Below, piece by piece: positions 57,940 to 64,000 of a stretch of 64,000 bases of DNA (the stretch's first letter is position 1; every line of letters begins with the position of its first letter). The DNA comes from Parietaria judaica. Its lineage: Eukaryota; Streptophyta; Magnoliopsida; Rosales; Urticaceae. The position numbers were made by a program, and so were the translations under genes. The notes beneath the pieces were generated by a model that did not search any database, was not told the DNA's origin, and saw only the letters and a list, made by a program, of their open reading frames with translations. Location of the stretch: contig OX940867.1 in assembly GCA_954871525.1 (NCBI GenBank), positions 17,585,343 through 17,649,342 of the forward strand, written 5' to 3'.

Positions 57940-58826
57940 AGCGCGACGACGTATTCGACCTCCTCCAAGGGATGCAGAAGGAAATCCAAGACTTGCGCTC
58001 TGCCCAGGACCGTGGCGTGAGAGGCCGTGCCTTGCTCGACGGGACTCTGTCCCCACTCGCACCACACCTGCTCGACGGAGAAACTGTAGGAGACCTACGC
58101 TTCGCAAGCAACCTCATCTACGATGGGAAATGAGATCCAGTCTACCACCTCGTTCAGTACCAGACGATCATGCAGATGAAGAAGTGCTTAGCCTTGACGA
58201 TATGCCAGGCATTCTGTCTAACCCTTACGGGAACGGCATTGGAATGGTACCAGCGACTACCCAAGGCAAGCATCTACTCTTTCAACCAGCTCAAGGACCT
58301 ATTCCTCGCGCGCTTGGCCGGCGCAGTGACTCAAAGAAAGGAGAAATCCTACCTCTGGTCCATCAAGCAGAAGACCGATGAATCCCTGCAGAAGTTCATC
58401 AACCGCTTCGTCAAAGAATCCAACAAGGTAAACGACTACACTGACAGCGATGTCGTCATCGCCCTCATCGACGGACTACAAACCGGGGAGTTCTTGATCT
58501 CCCTCGTTAAAGAAAGACCGTCGACCATGACGGAGCTCATGACAAGAGCATCCCAGCACATCTCCGTGGAGGAATACCTTGCCATCAGGAAGTCAACGAA
58601 GCTGGGGAGCCGTCAACGAAGCCACGATCGCTCCCCCGACGAGCCAAAGATGAAGAAAAGTCACCCAGACGACAACAGGAACCGAATGACGAAACCGCAA
58701 GGGAGTCAGGCGATGAAGAAACCATTCAGCTATAGAGACTACACGCCGCTGACGACAACGCCAGACGAGATCTACGCGATGCACGGCGACAAGTTCAAGA
58801 AGCCCCCTCAAATTATTCCATCGTGA
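57940..58826 (+). pseudogene. Gag of Ty3 element 2
   Basis: From about 57940 the frame reads FDLLQGMQKEIQDLRSAQD, then VGDLRFASNLIYDGK and a TGA (58131-58133). It reopens through DPVYHLVQYQTI, CQAFCLTLTGTALEWYQRL, the core with VIALIDGLQTGEFLISLVKE and HISVEEYLAIRK, a charged region, and [18 protein letters not shown]. The order matches Tat gag. After 58826 the reading frame shifts into the next segment. One stop and one frameshift make it non-functional. Confidence 0.87.
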
Positions 58827-58925
58827 TTATGGTCACATGACGTCGCAGTGTTACCAGCTGAAGAATCAAATTGAAGATCTGATCAAGGAAGGACAACTAA
58901 AGGAGTTCGTCAAGAGGATAATGGC
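58816..58925 (+). pseudogene. Zinc-knuckle-like segment of Ty3 element 2
   Basis: In a frame different from the gag core it reads [20 protein letters not shown] and [14 protein letters not shown], the segment that follows gag in Tat elements (typically HxxxGHxTExCxxLK). Confidence 0.8.
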
Positions 58926-59129
58926 AAGCGACGGAGAAATGCCGGCCCCACTTCTGACAATGGCACCGCCGACGACTCAAGGCGACGACCGAGGAAAAGC
59001 CATAGCGGCAACCCCACTGAACGTCGTATCAACGATCATCGGAGGACCATGAACTGAGACTCAGGCCAAAGCAGACGGAGCTACGCACGCGCAACGGAGA
59101 AAGGATGGTCGCCAATCCAGGTTAACCTG

Positions 59130-59285
59130 ATGGGCTCAACACCTCCAATCCGCACAGGCGAAGCCATCACCTTCACAGAAGACGAAGCTCTGACCATTTA
59201 TCATCCGCACAACGACGCCATCGTCGTAGAAGCGCAGATCGCCAACAGCATGGTCAGGAGGATCCTCATCGACAACGGAAGTTCA
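59130..59285 (+). pseudogene. Protease start of Ty3 element 2, cut by a Copia insertion
   Basis: Reads MGSTPPIRTGEAITFTEDEA and RRILIDNGSS, with the catalytic Asp at codon 59271-59273, then runs straight into the Copia LTR stub. The open frame that continues to 59486 is LTR sequence. Confidence 0.88.
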
Positions 59286-59352
59286 TGTTGGGAATCACGT
59301 CTCGGATTCCTTGAAAATTATCATGAATTGAACCTCCGAACCGTCCGGGTAA
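59286..59352 (-). mobile_element. 67-bp Copia LTR stub
   Basis: Repeats the first 67 bp (plus-strand view) of the LTR that starts at 59400, with two differences in that stretch. It lies at the border with Ty3 element 2. Confidence 0.92.
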
Positions 59353-59380
59353 TTAAATTATGTAATTATTTATCCTTGAA

Positions 59381-59399
59381 CCATGGCTCTGATACCAAT
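59381..59399 (-). promoter_or_regulatory. Copia primer-binding site between two LTR copies
   Basis: On the minus strand ATTGGTATCAGAGCCATGG directly follows the LTR end at 59400. It contains TGGTATCAGAGC, the initiator tRNA-Met type site. Twenty-eight bases of leader (59353-59380) separate it from the LTR stub. Confidence 0.92.
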
Positions 59400-62144
59400 T
59401 GTTGGGAATCACGTCTCGGATTCCTTGAAAATTATCACGAATTAAACCTCCGAACCGTCCGGGTAACATTTAAAAAATTAATTTAAAGCGGAATAACTTG
59501 TTATCTGTCCAACGGTCCGGATATCGGATAATAACCATTTCACAAGATCTGATAAATATTATGTAATTTAATATTCATATATTATTATTAATAATCTAGT
59601 CATAATAGGAAATAAATAGAAAGCAGTAAATGGTTGCATTTATTAACCCAATGCATAAGGCCGTACCTCTATTGACGACTTCCGGCTGCGCGTTCTGAAT
59701 CGGGCAGGGCTCCGCCGGTGCTGAGGGAAACTCCCGTGATCTTCCGGGATATTCTCCTGGAATCCTCGTACCGAAGCGTGGGCTTCGCCGGCAGGACTCC
59801 GTCGCAAAATTTTAACTGATGGTTCTTTTTAAGGTTCCGGAGAAATAGTCTCCTAAGCCGAACCAGAAAAGAGAGATCAGAGAGAAAATTCGCAGACCCT
59901 GAGGGAGAGGGAGAGTTCGAATTTTTCTCTGGGGAAAGGTGTGAAAAATGTGTAGAATGAGCCTCCTATTTATAGGCTCAAACCGTAACCGAATTGGAGA
60001 ATTTCCCTCCCTAATTTTTGAATTCCATTAATTAAATATAATTAATTATCTTAATCCAACAGTCCAGATTTAATCTCATCTAAATCCAATGGACATAATT
60101 AATTAGGGATTTAATTAAATAAGAAAGATTAGGATAAAATCAAAAATCCAATCTTATCTTCTTATCTTTACAAAATTCGAATTATCCTATATATTTATAA
60201 TAAAATTCGAATTTATTATCATCTAGATCCAACGGTTGAGATAAATCTTTAAACCGATCTAATGGACCAAATTAATTTAGGATAAAATCAAATATAAAAA
60301 GATTTAAAGAAAACAATTTCGATTTTATCCTTAAATTATAATTCAAAAATTATATATATATAATTAATTAATTTTCAATCCGACGGTAAAGATTAAATCT
60401 TAGACCGATCTAACGGATATAATTAATTAACCAAATTCGAAAATTTAAACTTGGTCACCAAGTTATCAAATTCGAATTTATCAATATCCTAATCCAACGG
60501 TTGATATTAAATCATAACCGATCAAATGGATAATATTGATTTTAGGGATTTGCTAAAATACCAATACATTTGGTACTTATGCCGCAAATTTGGAAAGACC
60601 AAATCATACCATTCGAATTTGGCTAGGGTTTCATATATGAAACCCTAATTCGAATTTACACATATATATATATATATACAAATATATATTTTATTTATTC
60701 ATATAAATCTATTATTTATTAATTAATTATTAATAAAATATTAATAATTAAATCCAAATAATTAAATTATATTAATATTTCCTGATCTTAATATCACACA
60801 TTAAAATGTCATGGTGCCACACCATCATTTAAATTCGTGACATGTGATTTAATTTCAAAGTTTATCGAACCGATCATAAACTTAGAAAATCCATAAATCA
60901 CTAACCGTAAGTCAAAATGACTCGGTTCAAAAAGCAAAGTTGCTTAGAATTTAATTTCCAACAACATGGTGCTGATAGAAAATCTAAATTCTAACTTTAT
61001 TTTATCAGTTAATTTCGTGTACCAAAATATGGTACTTTTGCCACGCTAACGATAAAACTATCTGACGTCTGCCACAGACCTTTCAGTTTTATAAGTCAAG
61101 CCAAATGATTAAACATTATCCAGAATGTATTTTAATCACGTACGTATCATCCGTTACGGAGCTATCCTGGGGACCATGGACCCGTATCACTTAAGCTCCA
61201 ACGAACTGCTAGTTGTTCGTCAAACCTCGAAGTGATTCCACTATAGACCCGAGGCTGCACTCTTTAGTGATACGGTATATATTATTCCCTTTATAACAGT
61301 AGGGTGTCAATTGATACAATCAAATTCGGGTTATTGATCTTTCACTTGATGATATACACACGAGCAGGCGGTTTCTACCGTTATGCCCCTCATTGCATTT
61401 TCATCCTTGACTCAGTCAGTAATATTATGAGTAACCCACTTATGGTTTCGATTCATAAGTTGCGCACGGGTACCTCTCACTTCTCACCACCGACAATTAA
61501 GGGAATCATCATCACTCTGAAGAGAGCTGTGTGATGCCCATGTCTATGACCAAGCTACCCTTACTGCTGACTATCATGTTCCCAAAATAATAGTGTTGGG
61601 AACAACGGTAATATTTCATGTTCTTTAACGGTTAAATCAAAGAATAATCAAGCCAGCAGCTTGGACTCAAGATCACTCAGGACTTAGATCGAATATCCAT
61701 TTGATCATCTACTAGTGACTCAACTCCAAGTTATTAGTGACGGTCTTATATGATAACTTCCAGAGTTTAAGTCAGGTCCAGCCCAGTATGAAGACACTTC
61801 ATACTTAATGCACTTCTAGTGAGTGTGACACACACAAAATCCAGAATAGGATTGTCACTTAGTCACATTAATGACCTTATACGATTAATGGGCTCCCACC
61901 CAGTTAATCAGGTCAAGGACATTTTAAGTTTATTTATTATGATTATTAATTCTTCTTCACATTGACTCTGTTGTGATAATAATTCATAATTGCATCCTTT
62001 ATGAACTAAGGATCAAACATTCTATTTTACTCTACCAGAAACTATAATAAGATTATCATAATAAGTATCATCTTTATTCAACGACTTGTCATAATCTTTT
62101 ACAAATGGATAAAATATCTTGTTTAAGGACACATATGTCCAACA
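59400..62144 (-). mobile_element. Copia LTR, 2745 bp
   Basis: On the minus strand it starts TGTTGGACATATGTGTCC (62144) and ends ..GATTCCCAACA (59400). It is the 3' LTR of the Copia element whose polyprotein lies at 62160-64000, and at the same time is followed by a primer site as a 5' LTR would be. It contains a TATA-like region and leader near 59930-59975. Homologous to 44574-47322, 50597-51817 and 14343-15236. Confidence 0.93.
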
Positions 62145-62156
62145 ATCTCCCACTTG
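62145..62156 (-). promoter_or_regulatory. Copia polypurine tract
   Basis: On the minus strand 'caagtgggagat' directly precedes the LTR start TGTTGG, the standard Copia arrangement. Confidence 0.88.
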
Positions 62157-62159
62157 TAC

Positions 62160-64000
62160 TTAAAGAAGATGACCCATGTCTTTCAGACCCATACTCTCCA
62201 GATGCCTCCTGAATATTTTCTCTGGCAACGTCTTGGTGAATAGATCAGCCAGATTGTCTTCCGAAGCTATTTTCACAACCCTCACGTCCCCACGACGCAC
62301 TATTTCTCTTATGAGATGGTATTTGTGTTCTATATGTTTCGCCTTGTTATGGTCTCTGGGCTCTTTAGAATTTGCCACCGCACCACTGTTGTCACAGTAT
62401 AGTGTTTGCGGCCCATCTACATCTGGAACAACTCCCAGCTCTATGTAGAAATTCTTGAGCCAAACTGATTTTTTGGCTGCCTCATAAGCTCCACGTATTC
62501 AGCTTCCATTATGGAATCTGTGATACAAGATTACTTTATGCTTCTCCAGAATATCGCTCCACCAGCAAGGGTGTACACTGCTCCCGACGTCGATTTTCTC
62601 GCGTCTCTATCAGACATAAAGTCTGAATCAGTGTATCCTAGTGGATTTAGTTCTGATCCTGAAAACACTAACATATAGTCTCTCGTTCTCCGAAGATACT
62701 TGAGAATGTTCTTCACTGCTGTCTAGTGAGCCATACCAGGGTTGGATTGGTATCTGCTAACAATTCCCACAGCGTAACAGATGTCTGGCCTAGTACACTG
62801 CATAGCATACATCAGACTTCCCACTGCTGAAGCATAGGGTATTCGCCTAATCACATCTTGCTCTTCCGGAGAAGTTGGGCATTGTTTCCTGCTAAGGAAC
62901 ACTCCATGTCTGGTCGGTAAATTACCTCCCTTGGAGTTTTCCATTGCAAAACGTTCAAGCACCTTATCAATGTAAGCTGCTTGAGATAAGGCCAGAAGCC
63001 TGTTGTTGCGATCCCTGAAAATACGGATCCCAAGAACATAACTGGCTTCTCCCATGTCCTTCATTTGGAACTGCGTAGATAACCATGCCTTCACGTCTGA
63101 TAATTTCTTCACACTGTTTCCAATGAGAAGAATATCGTCGACGTACAGAACAAGAAAAATTTCCACGGTTTCGTCATTGAGTTTATAGATGCAGGCCTCA
63201 GTGACGTTTTGAATGAATCCATAGGTTTTGATGGTTTCATCGAACCTTAGATTCCAGGATCTGGAAGCTTGCTTCAATCCATAGATGGATTTGAGTAATC
63301 TGCAAACCTTCCCTTCTTGACCCTGTTGCACGAACCCTTCTGGTTGGTCCATATAGATGTTTTCGTCAATGTACCCGTTCAGGAAGGCGGTTTTGACGTC
63401 CATCTGCCAAATCTCGTAATTGAGACTACGGGCTATGGCCATGAGAATCCGGATGGACTTGTACTTAGCGACTGGAGCGAAGGTCTCATCGAAATCAATA
63501 CCTTCCCTCTGGGTAAAACCCTTTGCCACTAGTCTAGCCTTGAAGGTTTCAACCTTCCCGTCCACTCCTCTCTTTCGCATACCCACTTACAGCCAATGGT
63601 TTTGAAACCATCCGGTAAGTCTACAAGTTCCCAGACTTCATTAGAATCCATTGATTCTATTTCTTGGTTCATGGCTTCCTGCCATTCTCCCTTATCAGGA
63701 TCAACCATAGCTTGCTTGTAGCCTATGGGGTCTTCAACACTAGTGTCAGTGACAGCTAGGTGAAATTCCAACTGGGTGTGCTCGTAGCGCTCAACTGGTC
63801 TTTTGAACCTCCCACTACGTCTGAGCACCCCATGGTTCTGATTTGGGACCGTGGTTTCTGCTATATCTTCGACAGCAGGCACTGTTGGAGATATTGTGAC
63901 CTTGTCACCTGACAGCTCCTCGAGTACAACTTTACTTCGAGGTTTGAAGTTTGTCATATAATCTTGCTCTAGAAAAGTAGCATTTGTAGAGACAAATACT
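62160..64000 (-). pseudogene. Copia polyprotein, C-terminal half (linker, reverse transcriptase, RNase H)
   Basis: Read on the minus strand from the window edge: a linker with LRRSGRFKRPVERY, then EWQEAMNQEIESMDSNEVWE and the reverse transcriptase (FKARLVAKGFTQREGIDFDE, WQMDVKTAFLNGYIDE, SIYGLKQASRSWN, LVLYVDDILLIGN with both catalytic Asp residues, MYAMQCTRPDICYAVGIVSR). RNase H follows (LGYTDSDF, STSGAVYTLAGGAIFW, CDNSGAVANSKEP, KHIEHKYHLIRE, DNLADLFTKTLPEK). It ends at 62160, four bases before the polypurine tract. Breaks: a frameshift near 63580, a TAG at 62723-62725 where Trp is usual, and a frameshift near 62480-62500. Gag, protease and integrase lie beyond the window. Order and motifs are Copia (Ty1), not Ty3. 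Confidence 0.93.

Larger units (their letters stand above)
55057..59285 (+). mobile_element. Ty3 retrotransposon 2, probably Tat lineage, truncated in its protease
   Basis: Order: 5' LTR (55057-56663), primer site (56667), a repeat-rich 5' gag region, gag core, CxxLK region and the start of the protease, where a Copia element has inserted after 59285. It is the same family as the element at 42768, with a longer LTR. The protease active site is still Asp here. The rest of the element, if present, lies beyond the window. Confidence 0.82.

Noticed and set aside
62160..64000. Endogenous pararetrovirus
   Set aside because: The domain order and motifs (YVDD reverse transcriptase, ADLFTK RNase H end, LTR, polypurine tract, tRNA-Met primer site) are those of a Copia retrotransposon; no movement or coat protein is seen.

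Overview
This window looks like nuclear DNA of a flowering plant, probably a eudicot. It is AT-rich, with two ordinary plant genes separated by tens of kilobases of layered transposable elements. No species is assigned. The two recognisable genes are a ribose-5-phosphate isomerase (plus strand, CDS 26172-26879) and a three-exon flavanone 3-hydroxylase (minus strand, 38686-40955, 367 residues). Both are GC-rich islands in AT-rich surroundings. Nothing suggests that they are functionally linked: one belongs to the pentose phosphate pathway, the other to flavonoid synthesis.

Layout, 1-25 kb. A decayed LTR fragment (1-1110) and a low-confidence hypothetical ORF followed by a minisatellite (2.35-3.3 kb) come first. 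Two hAT elements follow, each with a perfect 8-bp target duplication (4560-5895 and 10661-11451). Next are a 306-bp hairpin (6.2 kb), an LTR-like block (6.7-7.3 kb), an unidentified decayed exon pair (8.5-9.0 kb), fold-back units (12.1-13.4 kb), a Copia remnant and a head-to-head LTR palindrome (13.4-15.2 kb). Broken Ty3-type LTR pieces (15.2-20.5 kb) surround a Tourist-like MITE (17331-18041). A Helitron-like insertion (about 21212-24658) carries two coding-like exon remnants.

Layout, 25-42 kb. The isomerase gene (25.48-26.9 kb) is followed by an LTR-like block built on twelve 32-bp repeats (27.6-28.6 kb). Two copies of one fold-back MITE family follow (30395-30860 and 36993-37461). The second sits inside an older fold-back element, whose other arm allows the pre-insertion site to be inferred. 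There is also a Copia 3' end with its LTR (34.6-35.3 kb), a third hAT-like element (35910-36533), and the flavanone 3-hydroxylase with a compact MYB-site/G-box promoter.

Layout, 42-64 kb. This is a nested retrotransposon cluster. Two related Ty3 elements, probably of the Tat lineage, start at 42768 and 55057. The first is split by a 2749-bp solo Copia LTR with a GCCAG duplication, and its protease is followed directly by an RNase H with no reverse transcriptase or integrase between them. The second is cut inside its protease by a minus-strand Copia element that runs off the window end. At that junction an LTR, a primer-binding site and a 67-bp LTR stub lie in a row. The gag regions of both Ty3 elements contain tandem repeats whose unit lengths are multiples of three.

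I found no new defence, metabolic or regulatory system that I could defend. The most interesting material is structural: the possible gene capture by the Helitron, the retrotransposon rearrangements, and possible extra 5' coding exons of the isomerase.
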